A stretch of DNA of 64,000 nucleotides from NCBI GenBank assembly GCA_015062385.1, contig SUUT01000007.1:1-64000 (forward strand), given 5' to 3'. The position numbers and the translations under genes were made by a program. Each line of letters begins with the position of its first letter. Position 1 is the stretch's first letter. Origin of the DNA: Alphaproteobacteria bacterium (GTDB lineage Bacteria; Pseudomonadota; Alphaproteobacteria; CAAHEQ01; UBA3637). The notes beneath the pieces were generated by a model, which searched no databases, had not been told where the DNA came from, and saw only the letters and a program-made list of their open reading frames with translations. Positions 8,698-19,463 of this stretch are shown here, piece by piece.

Positions 8698-11157
8698 ATG
8701 GCAACCAAAAAGAAAGAAGCAAAAAAAACAACAGCGGCAGAATTAAAACGCTTAATTGAATGGCATATTAAATATTCCTTATCCAAACGGGTATGTGAAG
8801 CTGATAAAGACCATTTGTTTACAGCATTGGCTATGGCGGTCAGAGATTTATGTATTGACAGTATGTTTGAAACAGCAGCCCGTCATGAAAAAGAAGATCC
8901 GAAACGGGTTTATTATTTGTCATTGGAATATTTGTTAGGTCGGTTGTTGCCAAACAATTTATATAATTTTGAAATTATGGATTTATTGGATGAAATTCAA
9001 TTAGATAATCCGATTCCGCTGAGAGAAGTTTTAGATTGTGAATATGATCCGGCATTAGGAAACGGGGGGTTAGGTCGCTTAGCTGCCTGTATTTTGGATT
9101 CCATTGCAACACAAGGTATTCCGGGATATGGATACGGCATTAACTATCAATTCGGGTTGTTTAAACAATACTTTGAAAACGGTTGGCAAAAGGAACGGGC
9201 CGATTCATGGTTGGAACGGTCATCTCCGTGGCAAATTGAACGAGCCGACCGCTCCTGTTTGGTTCAAATCGGCGGACGGGTTGTTTATGAAGAAAAAAAC
9301 GGTGTTCGAGAACCACACTGGGTAGATACCAATCACTTGTTGGGGGTTCCGTATGATATGCCGATTGTCGGATATGGCGGAAAAACAGTTAACTATCTAC
9401 GGTTGTTTGCGGCAAAATCAACAAATACTTTGGATATTGAAGTCTTTAATCAGGGCGGTTATGTTGAAGCAGTTGAAAAAAACATTAAAATTGAAACCAT
9501 TTCAAAAGTGTTATATCCGTCTGATGCCATTGAACAAGGAAAATATTTACGCTTAATGCAACAATATTTCTTTACGTCTTGTGTGATTAACGATATTATG
9601 CGTCGGTTTTTAGAATGCCATACCGATTTTGAAATGTTGCCGGAAAAAGTGGCTATTCAATTAAATGACACGCATCCAACTTTGGCAATTGTTGAATTAA
9701 TGCGTGTGTTAATTGACGTTTATCGTTTGGATTGGGATAAAGCATTTGATATTACCCGTAAAACAATGGCATACACCAATCATACGTTGTTGCCGGAAGC
9801 TCTGGAAAAATGGCCGGTATCTATGTTTGAACAACATTTGCCCCGTCATTTAGGTATTATTTATGAAATCAACGATAAATTAATGAAAGAAGTGATGGAT
9901 CGCTTCCCAGGAGATTACGGACGCATGAGCCGTGTTTCTTTAATTGAAGAAGGGACACAAAAACAAATTCGTATGGCTAATTTGGCTATTACAGGCAGTC
10001 ATTCCGTCAACGGTGTTGCCGAAATTCATACAAAGTTATTGGAAACAAGATTGGTTCCTGATTTTTATGAAATGTGGCCTGAAAAATTTAACAACAAGAC
10101 AAACGGTGTAACACCTCGTCGGTGGGTGTTGGATTCAAATGAAGGATTGTCTCAATTCATTTCAAAACGAATCGGAAAAGGCTGGATTACCGATTTATCA
10201 GAAATCCGCAAATTAGAAGATTATTTATCGGATGAAGAATCATTAAATGAGTTAAACCGTATTAAATTCAACAATAAACAACGGCTGGCTAGCTTAATTG
10301 ACCGTTTAACAGGTATTGAAGTTAATCCGGAATCTATTTTTGACTGTCAAGTAAAACGTATTCATGAATATAAACGACAATTATTAAATGCCTTACATAT
10401 TGTTCATGAATATTTATCTATTATTGAAGATGGTATTCAGTTACCGCATCCCAAAACATATATTTTTGGCGGAAAAGCAGCACCAAGTTATGAATTTGCA
10501 AAATTGGTCATTAAATTTATCAACAATTTATCAAAAGTCATCAATAACGACCCTCGTGTAAACGGACAATTAAAAGTTGTCTTTATTCCGGATTATAAAG
10601 TATCCGTTGCAGAAGTTGTTTTCCCCGGTTCCGATGTGAGTGAACAAATCTCAACAGCCGGTTTTGAAGCTTCCGGTACGGGTAATATGAAATTTATGAT
10701 GAACGGTGCTTTAACAATGGGAACGTTGGATGGAGCCAATGTTGAAATTTTGGAACAAGTCGGACATGACAACTTCTATTTGTTTGGTTTAACAGCCGAA
10801 GAAGTAGCTCAACGCCATGCTTCCGATGCATACCGTCCATGGGATTTTTATAATCAAAACCAAAAAATTCGGCGGGTTATGGATTCGTTAACATCAGGCA
10901 TTTTTACCCCTGGTGAAGATAAAAATCTGTTTGCACCGATTTTCCAAAACATTATGTTTAAGGATTACTATATGTTATTAGGGGATTTTGATTCTTATAC
11001 AGCAGCTCAGGACAAATTAGGTGTTGATTATCTCAACAGATTGAATTGGTCTAAAAAAGCATTAATCAATATTGCCCGTTCCGGTAAATTTTCCATTGAC
11101 AGAACGGTTGCCGAGTATGCAAAAGACATTTGGAATGTAAAACCGTCAATCAAATAA
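8698..11157 (+). CDS. glgP: Glycogen/alpha-glucan phosphorylase
   Basis: YYLSLEYLLGRLLPNNL, NGGLGRLAACILDS, NDTHPTLAIVELMRVL, EASGTGNMKFMMNGALTMGTLDGANVEI. Confidence 0.97.
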   Translation: MATKKKEAKKTTAAELKRLIEWHIKYSLSKRVCEADKDHLFTALAMAVRDLCIDSMFETAARHEKEDPKRVYYLSLEYLLGRLLPNNLYNFEIMDLLDEIQLDNPIPLREVLDCEYDPALGNGGLGRLAACILDSIATQGIPGYGYGINYQFGLFKQYFENGWQKERADSWLERSSPWQIERADRSCLVQIGGRVVYEEKNGVREPHWVDTNHLLGVPYDMPIVGYGGKTVNYLRLFAAKSTNTLDIEVFNQGGYVEAVEKNIKIETISKVLYPSDAIEQGKYLRLMQQYFFTSCVINDIMRRFLECHTDFEMLPEKVAIQLNDTHPTLAIVELMRVLIDVYRLDWDKAFDITRKTMAYTNHTLLPEALEKWPVSMFEQHLPRHLGIIYEINDKLMKEVMDRFPGDYGRMSRVSLIEEGTQKQIRMANLAITGSHSVNGVAEIHTKLLETRLVPDFYEMWPEKFNNKTNGVTPRRWVLDSNEGLSQFISKRIGKGWITDLSEIRKLEDYLSDEESLNELNRIKFNNKQRLASLIDRLTGIEVNPESIFDCQVKRIHEYKRQLLNALHIVHEYLSIIEDGIQLPHPKTYIFGGKAAPSYEFAKLVIKFINNLSKVINNDPRVNGQLKVVFIPDYKVSVAEVVFPGSDVSEQISTAGFEASGTGNMKFMMNGALTMGTLDGANVEILEQVGHDNFYLFGLTAEEVAQRHASDAYRPWDFYNQNQKIRRVMDSLTSGIFTPGEDKNLFAPIFQNIMFKDYYMLLGDFDSYTAAQDKLGVDYLNRLNWSKKALINIARSGKFSIDRTVAEYAKDIWNVKPSIK

Positions 11158-11171
11158 GGGTATTATAACGA

Positions 11172-11900
11172 ATGACACAAACAAAAGAATTAAAATTTTT
11201 CGGACGTCGGAAAGGAAAAGCAATCAAGCAGTCCAAACAAAAGTTGATTGATGAATTATTGCCTCGCCTAAAACCGACTTTACCGGAAAAAGGAACACTG
11301 TTTGATATGAATACTTTTTTCGGCATTCAACCGAAAGAAATTTGGTTGGAAGTTGGTTTTGGCGGTGGGGAACACGTTGCCGAATTGGCTCAACTCTATC
11401 CGGATATCGGTTTTATCGGGGCCGAACCGTTTATGAACGGAGTTGCTTCGTTGCTGGCACATTTAAACGGGTCACATGAAGCCCCTGTTTTGCATACAAA
11501 TTTGGCGGATGGACGAACAGATAATGTTCGCATTTGGCCTGATGACGTACGAGAAATGTTTCCGTTTTTTAAAGATGGTCTATTTAAGCGGATATTTGTA
11601 TTATATCCGGATCCGTGGCCGAAGGCCCGTCATGCAGAACGCCGATTTATCAATAGTCATAACTTAAAGCATTTGTATCGGTTGTTGGCAGATGACGGTC
11701 AGATTTTTGTAGCAACAGATGTGGCGGCTTATGCTGAGTGGGCAGTTGAACAAGTTGAATTGGATGGACAATTTAAGCAAGTCAATCATGATACGTCTGT
11801 CGCTCCGGTGGATTGGGTACCGACACGATATGAAAAAAAAGGGATTTTAGCGGGCAGACAACCGATATATCTTGTGTTTTCCAAAAAAAACACGAAATAA
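11172..11900 (+). CDS. trmB: tRNA (guanine-N7-)-methyltransferase
   Basis: EVGFGGGEHVAELA, FVLYPDPWPKARHAERRFI motifs. Confidence 0.95.
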   Translation: MTQTKELKFFGRRKGKAIKQSKQKLIDELLPRLKPTLPEKGTLFDMNTFFGIQPKEIWLEVGFGGGEHVAELAQLYPDIGFIGAEPFMNGVASLLAHLNGSHEAPVLHTNLADGRTDNVRIWPDDVREMFPFFKDGLFKRIFVLYPDPWPKARHAERRFINSHNLKHLYRLLADDGQIFVATDVAAYAEWAVEQVELDGQFKQVNHDTSVAPVDWVPTRYEKKGILAGRQPIYLVFSKKNTK

Positions 11901-11970
11901 TAGTTGACGAACACAAAAAAATAGAGGACAATAAAAAGAGCAGAGCAATTTAACGGTAAGGAGACAAAAC

Positions 11971-12273
11971 ATGAATTACAGAACAAAAGACACAAAAGAA
12001 GGCAAAGAAATTTTCTTTTCAGGTTCATTTACATTTCGGGATCACGATTCGTTTTTTGAAATTGTATCCTTAATCAAATCGGCAAAAGTACAAAAAATTA
12101 TTTTTGATTTGTCTGAATGTGAATTTATTGACTCTGCGGCATTAGGTATGTTTGTGATTGCCCATGATGAAGCCTCGTCACAGTCTGTATCTTTATCCAT
12201 TCGGGGCGTACAAGGCAAAGTTAAAGATGTTATGTATGCCGCCCGTTTTGATAGTTTATATGTCTTTGAATAA
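11971..12273 (+). CDS. STAS-domain protein (anti-sigma factor antagonist-like)
   Basis: KIIFDLSECEFIDSAALGMFVIAHDEA matches the STAS core. Confidence 0.85.
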   Translation: MNYRTKDTKEGKEIFFSGSFTFRDHDSFFEIVSLIKSAKVQKIIFDLSECEFIDSAALGMFVIAHDEASSQSVSLSIRGVQGKVKDVMYAARFDSLYVFE

Positions 12274-12293
12274 ATTTTAATTGATAAGGTATT

Positions 12294-12330
12294 AAAAAAC
12301 TCGGATGATTATATTGTTCGAGTTTTTTTT
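12294..12330 (+). terminator. Intrinsic terminator after STAS gene
   Basis: aaaaaactcg...cgagtttttttt. Confidence 0.75.
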
Positions 12331-12497
12331 ATTGTATCAAGTTTCGTAGCATCTGAATAAGCAGGTAAGTGTGCCAATTCATCTTTGCCACAAAGCAAGC
12401 AACATTCTTGCAAAACAGTCAATCTGCAACAAGATTAACATCGGAAATATTAACCAATGAATTGATATGTTATATAGCAACTTTATTCATTTACAGG

Positions 12498-14693
12498 TTA
12501 TTCTTCCATATTTTCCGGAATTTCATCCTCCAACAAAATACAATTTCCGTTTACCGGATCTTCAAAAGATATTTCCGGCGGACATTCGCATGTGTTTGTA
12601 ATCATATTAAATATTTTATTTGAATCAATACAAACGCTACACGTTAACCCGTCTTCATCGGTTGTTCTGTCTGACGGACAAGCCAAACACCGATTTTGTT
12701 GATTGCTCGGATAATATCCGGCATCACATTTAATACATTTACCATCTTTTGTAATTGTATTTTTCGGGCAAGATTCGCATCCTGTTCTAGATGAATTCGG
12801 CACTTGACCCGCAGGACAAGAAGCACAGCCCGTTGATGTCGGATATGTGGTGGAGGAACAACAAATACCTGTTTTATCTCCACTGGCACATTCACAATCA
12901 CTTGTTATAGTAATTCCTATCGTACATGATGGAATGGGGTAATCAAAAAGAGTACAGCCATATTTATAAGAACAATCCCCACTTTCTGTTTGTATTGCCC
13001 GTCCGGATTTACCATCTGTCGCATTTGGATGACAAGATATTGGTGTTTTATCTAACCAAGTAGCATATTGAAAATTTTCAGAACCTTTTGTCCATGCTGT
13101 TACACCATTACAACTAGGTCCTTTACAGGTTTTACCATCAAATGTCCAGTTATTTGGTCCACATGGATCGCATTTTCCGTTACGATAATGACCGGATGCA
13201 CAAGGGGAAACACAAGTTTTTGTTGTTGTATTCCAAGTACGGTTAAAACGACAAGCACAATATCCCCAAGGTGTTCTTCTTTCACTGCCATCACCAAGAT
13301 TATTTTTGTGACAATGATCAGAACATTTAAAATTACCATCACTGCCTTTGATTAATACATCATTTAAATTACAAATTTTATTTGTTGACGGGTTAAACAC
13401 ATGTTGTCCTGCAACAGGACCATAAGTTAGCACGTTACAATTCCAAACAGTTGGATTATCCGAATCTGTATATGTTATTGAATTAAAATCTGTCATTTCT
13501 CCTCTAATCAACATGTCTTTCTGTTGTTGAACCCATGCATCATCTACTGGTACACATTTTGAGCATTTCCCTTGTGCATTGTAATAATTATTTGCTTCAT
13601 CGCACAAACATGTTTGTATTCCGTTAATAGTTTCCGATTCGGCTTTATACCCGGCCCCTGTATCACACAAACAATTCCCTGTCGTGCGATTTCTCAATCC
13701 CGTAAATCCCGTATCACTCGGACAAGATGTGACACACTCGTTTATCCCGTCTCCATCCTCATCAACATTATCTTTTCCGTCCGGACATTCGCACGTTTTA
13801 GGATTTGCTTCTGTTGGCGTATTAACGGGACATTTACAACTTGGTTCAGAATCCCCCTCATCTTGTCGCCATTCTTTCCGTCCCGAACAAACACATCGTC
13901 CGTCTGCCAATGTTAATCCTTTGGTTTTATCACAATCTGTTTCATCACATGGACGACACACTTGTTCCGTATCATCACAACAAAAACCAGTACCACTGTA
14001 TTGGCAATCCGTATCGGTTATACATTTACAGACACCATATTCCCATATCGGTCTATTTGCAGGACATTGGCAACTCTGATTACCTTGATTCCAACTGCGA
14101 GGCGGTTCACATCGGGTACAATCTTCTCCATACTCATAGGCGTGCCGACAAACACAACCATATGTCCCGTCTTCCTTTTGTCGCCAGACTTGTTTATCCG
14201 GACATCGTTCGATTGGATTATCATAGCTATCCCCACTTCCGTTAACACTACTTCCCCCGATGACAATACTGTCAAACGTAAATTGCATATTCATTTCAGC
14301 TGTTGTACACGCTTTCGGTATCATACCAATTCGCATAGAATTAAATATATCCCGTCTGTTTTGGAGTTTTTCACAAACCGAATCAGAGATGTTAAATAAA
14401 TCGACAATATATTTCCCGTCACGATGTGTAACCATTGGTGTCGTATCAGCCGGTTTATACTTAGATAACATATTTTCTACAAAACGCCGTACTTCTTTTA
14501 CGTGAGAAGAACGATTATTTTGTGTTGCCAATAATTTAGCCTTACTGACAACATCTTGAATCTGTCCCGCTTGATATGATGAATACGCATATTGATAACC
14601 CGCCATTCCGCCGATTGATAAAATCCCGATAATTGCCAAAACTCCAAGGATTTCCACCATACTCCGCCCATGTTCATTCAGTTTGATTCGCAT
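12498..14693 (-). CDS. Prepilin-like N-terminus fused to Cys-rich ectodomain (copy A)
   Basis: N-terminus HG|RSMVEILGVLAIIGILSIGG has type IV prepilin layout (Gly, +5 Glu, hydrophobic helix); then >60 Cys in CxxC/EGF-like repeats. Strong paralogue at 25938-28184. Confidence 0.8.
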   Translation of the reverse strand: MRIKLNEHGRSMVEILGVLAIIGILSIGGMAGYQYAYSSYQAGQIQDVVSKAKLLATQNNRSSHVKEVRRFVENMLSKYKPADTTPMVTHRDGKYIVDLFNISDSVCEKLQNRRDIFNSMRIGMIPKACTTAEMNMQFTFDSIVIGGSSVNGSGDSYDNPIERCPDKQVWRQKEDGTYGCVCRHAYEYGEDCTRCEPPRSWNQGNQSCQCPANRPIWEYGVCKCITDTDCQYSGTGFCCDDTEQVCRPCDETDCDKTKGLTLADGRCVCSGRKEWRQDEGDSEPSCKCPVNTPTEANPKTCECPDGKDNVDEDGDGINECVTSCPSDTGFTGLRNRTTGNCLCDTGAGYKAESETINGIQTCLCDEANNYYNAQGKCSKCVPVDDAWVQQQKDMLIRGEMTDFNSITYTDSDNPTVWNCNVLTYGPVAGQHVFNPSTNKICNLNDVLIKGSDGNFKCSDHCHKNNLGDGSERRTPWGYCACRFNRTWNTTTKTCVSPCASGHYRNGKCDPCGPNNWTFDGKTCKGPSCNGVTAWTKGSENFQYATWLDKTPISCHPNATDGKSGRAIQTESGDCSYKYGCTLFDYPIPSCTIGITITSDCECASGDKTGICCSSTTYPTSTGCASCPAGQVPNSSRTGCESCPKNTITKDGKCIKCDAGYYPSNQQNRCLACPSDRTTDEDGLTCSVCIDSNKIFNMITNTCECPPEISFEDPVNGNCILLEDEIPENMEE

Positions 14694-14735
14694 AATCTTC
14701 TCCTCACATCATAAAGTTGCATTTATATATGAGAG

Positions 14736-14892
14736 TGTAATAAAAGGGACCTTTTTTTCCCGCTTCAAATCGGTAAAATCGGTTTCTAAAAAAAATGAAA
14801 GATTATTGTTTGTGTTGAATAAGTTATCTAAAATCAAAAAAAATGCTAAAAAGTGGAAAAAAGTGTTGCATTTATACGTCCCTTTTTTTACA
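14736..14892 (-). promoter_or_regulatory. 157-bp dispersed leader element, copy A (with Phe-rich uORF at 14824-14871)
   Basis: Near-identical to 28226-28382, 36974-37130 and 60764-60920; inverted ends TGTAAtAAAAGGGAC / TGTAAAAAAAGGGAC. Confidence 0.8.
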
Positions 14893-14948
14893 ACTATTTC
14901 ATAAAAAAACAAAAAAATTTTTAGCACAAGGAAAATTTTTTCTTCACA

Positions 14949-14976
14949 AAAAAACCCGCTTTAAAGCGGGTTTTTA
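14949..14976 (-). terminator. Intrinsic terminator after ppiD-like gene
   Basis: aaaaacccgctttaaagcgggttttt; near-symmetric. Confidence 0.75.
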
Positions 14977-14992
14977 AAGATATTATATACGG

Positions 14993-16900
14993 CTATTCCT
15001 GTGTTCTATATTGGGACATCAGATTATTCAACATTTGTTGATTTACTTTAATTCCCAAACCTGTTGTATAATCCTGTAATACTGCAGTGCTTAAAGCATT
15101 ACCCGTTTCCCGAATTGTTTCTGCTTTTAGTTCATCAGAAATCATTTCACTTTCCGGTTGATTAATTTTGTGAACAACTGTAATAACAGACAGATTATTT
15201 AATTGCGTTGTCGTTGCGTTTTCTTTACCGATATCTTGTTGAAAAATTGTTTCAACAACAGCATTTGAGACTTCAGTCACATTTTGTGAACGAGTTAAGT
15301 CCTTCAAATCAACAATTTCAAACGAACCACCATTGTCATCTTTTAAATCTGCTAATGCGTTTGCTTTTTTTGCTTTATCGTTTAATTGATTGACAATATC
15401 AGAAAATGCCTTTTCCTGTTGTTCTTTTATCCATATTTCTTTTACTTCGTCCTTAACACTATCAAATGACTTAACACCAACGGGGATAATATCATCAACC
15501 TGAGCAATAATATAACCATTTTCATTTTGAATTAAACCGGATACATCCCCTTTTTGCAAAGTAAACACATTTTGCAATAATTCTTTATTATTCATTGATT
15601 CATCTAAATCTGTTCCGGAAGATAATGTCCCCGTAATAGCCACTTCTTTAACCGGAACAACTTCAATATTTAATTTTTCAGAAGCAGCTGTTAATGACGC
15701 CCCTGCCCCCAATTCATCTTCTAATTGGCGGGATAATTCTTCTACGGCTTCATATGTTTTATCCAAAGCCAATTTCTCTTTGATTTCTTCCTTGACTTTA
15801 TCTGCCGATACGATTTCGGCTTTTTTAATATCTTTTATCCATAAAATGTGCCAACCTGCCTGTGATTGAATCGGTCCAACAATGCTATTTTTATCAGCTT
15901 TAAATGCCGGTTCACCCAATTCTTCCATTAACTGATTTTGGGTTGTCCAACCAAAATGTGTATCTTCGGCAGATTGTGGTGTTTTTTCCGTTGCTGTTGT
16001 TTCAAAATTATCAACAGTCACAATCTCCCGAACAGCTTTGGCTTCATCTTCTGTTTTAAAAAACATTTGATAAATATCTCGTTCTTCCGGTTTATTATAT
16101 TTATCTTTTTCGTCCTCATAGACAAAATCAATATCTTCCTGACTGACAGAAACTCTGTTCATCATCATTTCCGGTGTTAGCACAGCAACTGTTAAGGAGC
16201 GATATTCCGGATTCATAAATTCTTCCGAATAAGCTTCATAATAATTGGTTAAGTCTTCATCTGTCGGTTTTTCCGTAATTGTGATATTGTCCGGACGAAT
16301 AACCAAAGCTGTTGCATCCCGTTTTTCATTTTTATATTGATTCAACGCCTCAATCATTGCTTTCGGAGCATAACCCAATCCCTGAATAGAATCTTGTAAA
16401 TGTTTAAAGGCCAATTCCTTTTTTAACTTATGAGCTAATTGCGTTTCGCTTAAATTGGCTTGCATTAAATAAGCATAAAATAAGTTCTTATCAAATTTTC
16501 CCGTATTATCAGCAAAAACAGGGTTCTTTTCAATGTATTTTGAAATGGCCGCATTAGATGCCGTTAATCCCAATTCATCGTTCAATGATTCTTGTACGGC
16601 AACGGCAATTTCTTGTTGCACAACCTGATCCAATAAACCCATTTCAATGGCTTTGCTTGGTGAAAGATAAGCATTTCCGGCTAATTGACTTAATCCTTTC
16701 CGAGCAGATTCAAAAGCATTATTTAACCGTTGTATCGAAATGCCTTTTTTCCCGACTTGAACAACATCATTTGTTGCATTGTAAGAAGACACATTTGCTA
16801 AACCGCCCAATCCCCAAAAAGCAAGCATACTTAACGCCAAAACACCCAAAATTAATTTGGCAACCCATGAATTTCCGAGTTTATTAAAAAAAGTAATCAT
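14993..16900 (-). CDS. SurA N-terminal/PpiC-type periplasmic peptidyl-prolyl isomerase (PpiD-like)
   Basis: N-terminal TM; parvulin-like segment TEKTPQSAEDTHFGWTTQNQLMEELGEPAFKADKNSIVGPIQSQAGWHILWIKDIKKAE. Confidence 0.88.
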   Translation of the reverse strand: MITFFNKLGNSWVAKLILGVLALSMLAFWGLGGLANVSSYNATNDVVQVGKKGISIQRLNNAFESARKGLSQLAGNAYLSPSKAIEMGLLDQVVQQEIAVAVQESLNDELGLTASNAAISKYIEKNPVFADNTGKFDKNLFYAYLMQANLSETQLAHKLKKELAFKHLQDSIQGLGYAPKAMIEALNQYKNEKRDATALVIRPDNITITEKPTDEDLTNYYEAYSEEFMNPEYRSLTVAVLTPEMMMNRVSVSQEDIDFVYEDEKDKYNKPEERDIYQMFFKTEDEAKAVREIVTVDNFETTATEKTPQSAEDTHFGWTTQNQLMEELGEPAFKADKNSIVGPIQSQAGWHILWIKDIKKAEIVSADKVKEEIKEKLALDKTYEAVEELSRQLEDELGAGASLTAASEKLNIEVVPVKEVAITGTLSSGTDLDESMNNKELLQNVFTLQKGDVSGLIQNENGYIIAQVDDIIPVGVKSFDSVKDEVKEIWIKEQQEKAFSDIVNQLNDKAKKANALADLKDDNGGSFEIVDLKDLTRSQNVTEVSNAVVETIFQQDIGKENATTTQLNNLSVITVVHKINQPESEMISDELKAETIRETGNALSTAVLQDYTTGLGIKVNQQMLNNLMSQYRTQE

Positions 16901-16979
16901 TTTGTTATCCTTTAAAATTTAAATCAATATCAATATCTTGCGTTATACCTGAAACAAACGGATTTTTCAATACATTTTT

Positions 16980-19463
16980 TTACTTTTGATGCATTTTATC
17001 TTGCAATAACGTAATTGCTTCTTCCAATGTCGGTACTGCATTTTTATTTTTAACTGATGCCATAATTTTATCCCACTTCACATAAGGTCCGTATCGCCCG
17101 ATTTGATACGTAATTACTTTATCATTCCATTTGCCAATTTCTACTGCTTCTTTTTTCTCTTTTGAAGCAGAAAGCAAAGCTATGGCTCTATCAAAATCAA
17201 TTGTCAAAACATTATCGGTCTGCTCCAAGGACTGATAAGTCCGCCCTCTTTTAACATAAGGACCAAACTTACCCAAACCGGCTTCAATCGGCTCATCTGT
17301 TTTCGGATCTTTGCCCAACAAACGAGGTAAAGACAATAACTGTAATGCCGTTTCAATGGTTATACTTTCCGTATCTGTTCCTTTGGGCAAACCCGTTCGT
17401 TTAGATTCTTTTCCTTCCCCTAATTGAACATACCATCCATATGGTCCTTTTTTCAAATAAACTGTCAAACCGGCAGCATTTTTACCCAATTCTTTTGTTT
17501 GGTTTTCGGAAACGGGGGCCATTTCAATCGGATTACCGTTTTCATCCAACGGTGGAGGCGTGATAGAGGCATATTGCTTTGTGTGTTTGCATTTCGGATA
17601 ATTTGAACACCCGATAAATGCTCCAAATTTACCAATATGCAATGATAATTTACCATCTTGACAATCCGGACAAATCCGAGCTTCTTCTGTCGGAAAAATT
17701 TGCTTTTCCAAAGAATGGGACACTTTTTCCAAAATTTCGCCCATTTTAGTCGGAACAGCATGAACGGTTTTATCAAAATTACCCCAAAAATCACCCAACA
17801 CTTGTTTCCATTGAGCTTCTCCATTGGTAATGTCATCCAATTTATTTTCCAAATTAGCTGTGTAATCATACTGCACATATTGCGTAAAATAATTTTCCAT
17901 AAATGCCGTCACAATACGACCTCTATCTTCCGGAATAAATTTTTTGGCAACTAATTTAACGTATTCCCTGTCTTGCAAAACAGATAAAATCGTAGCGTAA
18001 GTTGACGGACGACCGATACCCAACTCTTCCAATTTTTTTACCAAGCTAGCTTCGGAAAAACGAGGGGGCGGTTCTGTAAAATGCTGTTCGGATAAAACCG
18101 ATATTGTATCTAGCTTTTCGCCTTCATTCATCAACGGCAACAATCCGCCATCTTCTTCCTTGGCATCATCAATATCTTCTTTATAAACCTTAATAAAACC
18201 AGCGAAAGCAATTGTTTGCCCTGTTGCCCTGAATTGGGTTTTTCCATCACTTGCCGGAATATCAATACCAACTTTATCCATAACAGCACTTTCCATTTGA
18301 CAAGCAACCGTTCTTTTCCATATCAACTCATATAACTTGCGTTGTTCCGGGGTTAAATAGGATGCAATAGAATCCGGTGTTCGCAAAATATTTGTCGGAC
18401 GAATAGCTTCGTGTGCTTCTTGTGCATTTTTAGAATTATTTTTATAAACCCTTGGTTTTTCGGGTAAAAATTCTTTACCATAATCACGCTCAATTAACGT
18501 GCGTGCCGCTGCAATCGCTTCTTGTGACAAAGCTACACTATCCGTTCTCATATAGGTAATTAAACCAACGGTTTCTCCGCCTAAATCAACCCCTTCATAT
18601 AAACCTTGTGCCAACTGCATTGTCTTTTTGGCCCCAAATCCTAATTTACGGGATGCCTCCTGTTGCAATGTTGACGTGGTAAATGCCGGTGCCGGATTGC
18701 GTTTGGATTGTTTCCGTTCTATCGTTCCGACAGTATATACCGCCGACTGGACAGCTTCTTTTGCCGCCAACGCAATCGTTTCATTATTCAAATCGAATTT
18801 TGTTAATTTTTTACCGTTATAATGCGTTAATTTCGCCTGAAATTCTTCATTTCGGATTGTTTTAAACGTTCCACCAACCGTCCAATATTCTTCCGGTTTA
18901 AATGAGGTAATTTCATCTTCCCGTTCACAAACCAATCGCAAGGCAACCGACTGAACTCGTCCCGCTGATTTTGCTCCCGGTAAATTACGCCATAAAAGCG
19001 GTGATATTTGAAAACCAACCAAATAATCCAATGCCCGACGTGCCATATAGGCATCTACCAATTGCATATCTATATCCCGTGGATTTTGAATGGCTTCCAA
19101 AATGGCTTTTTTGGTAATTTCATGAAAAACAACCCGATATATTGGCATTGTATCCGGCAATTTTTTACGGCGTTTTAATTCTTGCACAACATGCCAAGCA
19201 ATAGCTTCCCCTTCACGATCAGGGTCGGAAGCCAAATATAAAGCATCTGCTTTTGATAAGGCTTTTACCATATCCCGCACGGTTCGTTCTCCCCGTGCCT
19301 GAACTTCCCAATCCATGGCAAAATCTTCATTCGGACGAACAGAACCATCCTTGGCAGGCACATCCCGAATATGTCCGAAACTGGCCATAACCTGATAATC
19401 TTTTCCCAAATATTTATTAATTGTTTTTGCTTTTGCAGGAGATTCCACAATAACCAGTTTCAT
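16980..19463 (-). CDS. topA: DNA topoisomerase I
   Basis: MKLVIVESPAKAKTINKYLGKDYQVMASFGHIRDVP; YMRTDSVALS; Cys4 zinc ribbon CPDCQDGKLSLHIGKFGAFIGCSNYPKC. Start set at the internal MKLVIVESPAK; ORF track starts 4 codons earlier. Confidence 0.97.
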   Translation of the reverse strand: MKLVIVESPAKAKTINKYLGKDYQVMASFGHIRDVPAKDGSVRPNEDFAMDWEVQARGERTVRDMVKALSKADALYLASDPDREGEAIAWHVVQELKRRKKLPDTMPIYRVVFHEITKKAILEAIQNPRDIDMQLVDAYMARRALDYLVGFQISPLLWRNLPGAKSAGRVQSVALRLVCEREDEITSFKPEEYWTVGGTFKTIRNEEFQAKLTHYNGKKLTKFDLNNETIALAAKEAVQSAVYTVGTIERKQSKRNPAPAFTTSTLQQEASRKLGFGAKKTMQLAQGLYEGVDLGGETVGLITYMRTDSVALSQEAIAAARTLIERDYGKEFLPEKPRVYKNNSKNAQEAHEAIRPTNILRTPDSIASYLTPEQRKLYELIWKRTVACQMESAVMDKVGIDIPASDGKTQFRATGQTIAFAGFIKVYKEDIDDAKEEDGGLLPLMNEGEKLDTISVLSEQHFTEPPPRFSEASLVKKLEELGIGRPSTYATILSVLQDREYVKLVAKKFIPEDRGRIVTAFMENYFTQYVQYDYTANLENKLDDITNGEAQWKQVLGDFWGNFDKTVHAVPTKMGEILEKVSHSLEKQIFPTEEARICPDCQDGKLSLHIGKFGAFIGCSNYPKCKHTKQYASITPPPLDENGNPIEMAPVSENQTKELGKNAAGLTVYLKKGPYGWYVQLGEGKESKRTGLPKGTDTESITIETALQLLSLPRLLGKDPKTDEPIEAGLGKFGPYVKRGRTYQSLEQTDNVLTIDFDRAIALLSASKEKKEAVEIGKWNDKVITYQIGRYGPYVKWDKIMASVKNKNAVPTLEEAITLLQDKMHQK

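Noticed and set aside
13068-14505. Long plus-strand ORFs antisense to the Cys-rich gene (also 27145-27996)
   Set aside because: Shadow ORFs produced by biased codon composition opposite a strong coding frame; mirrored in both paralogues because the sense sequence is duplicated.
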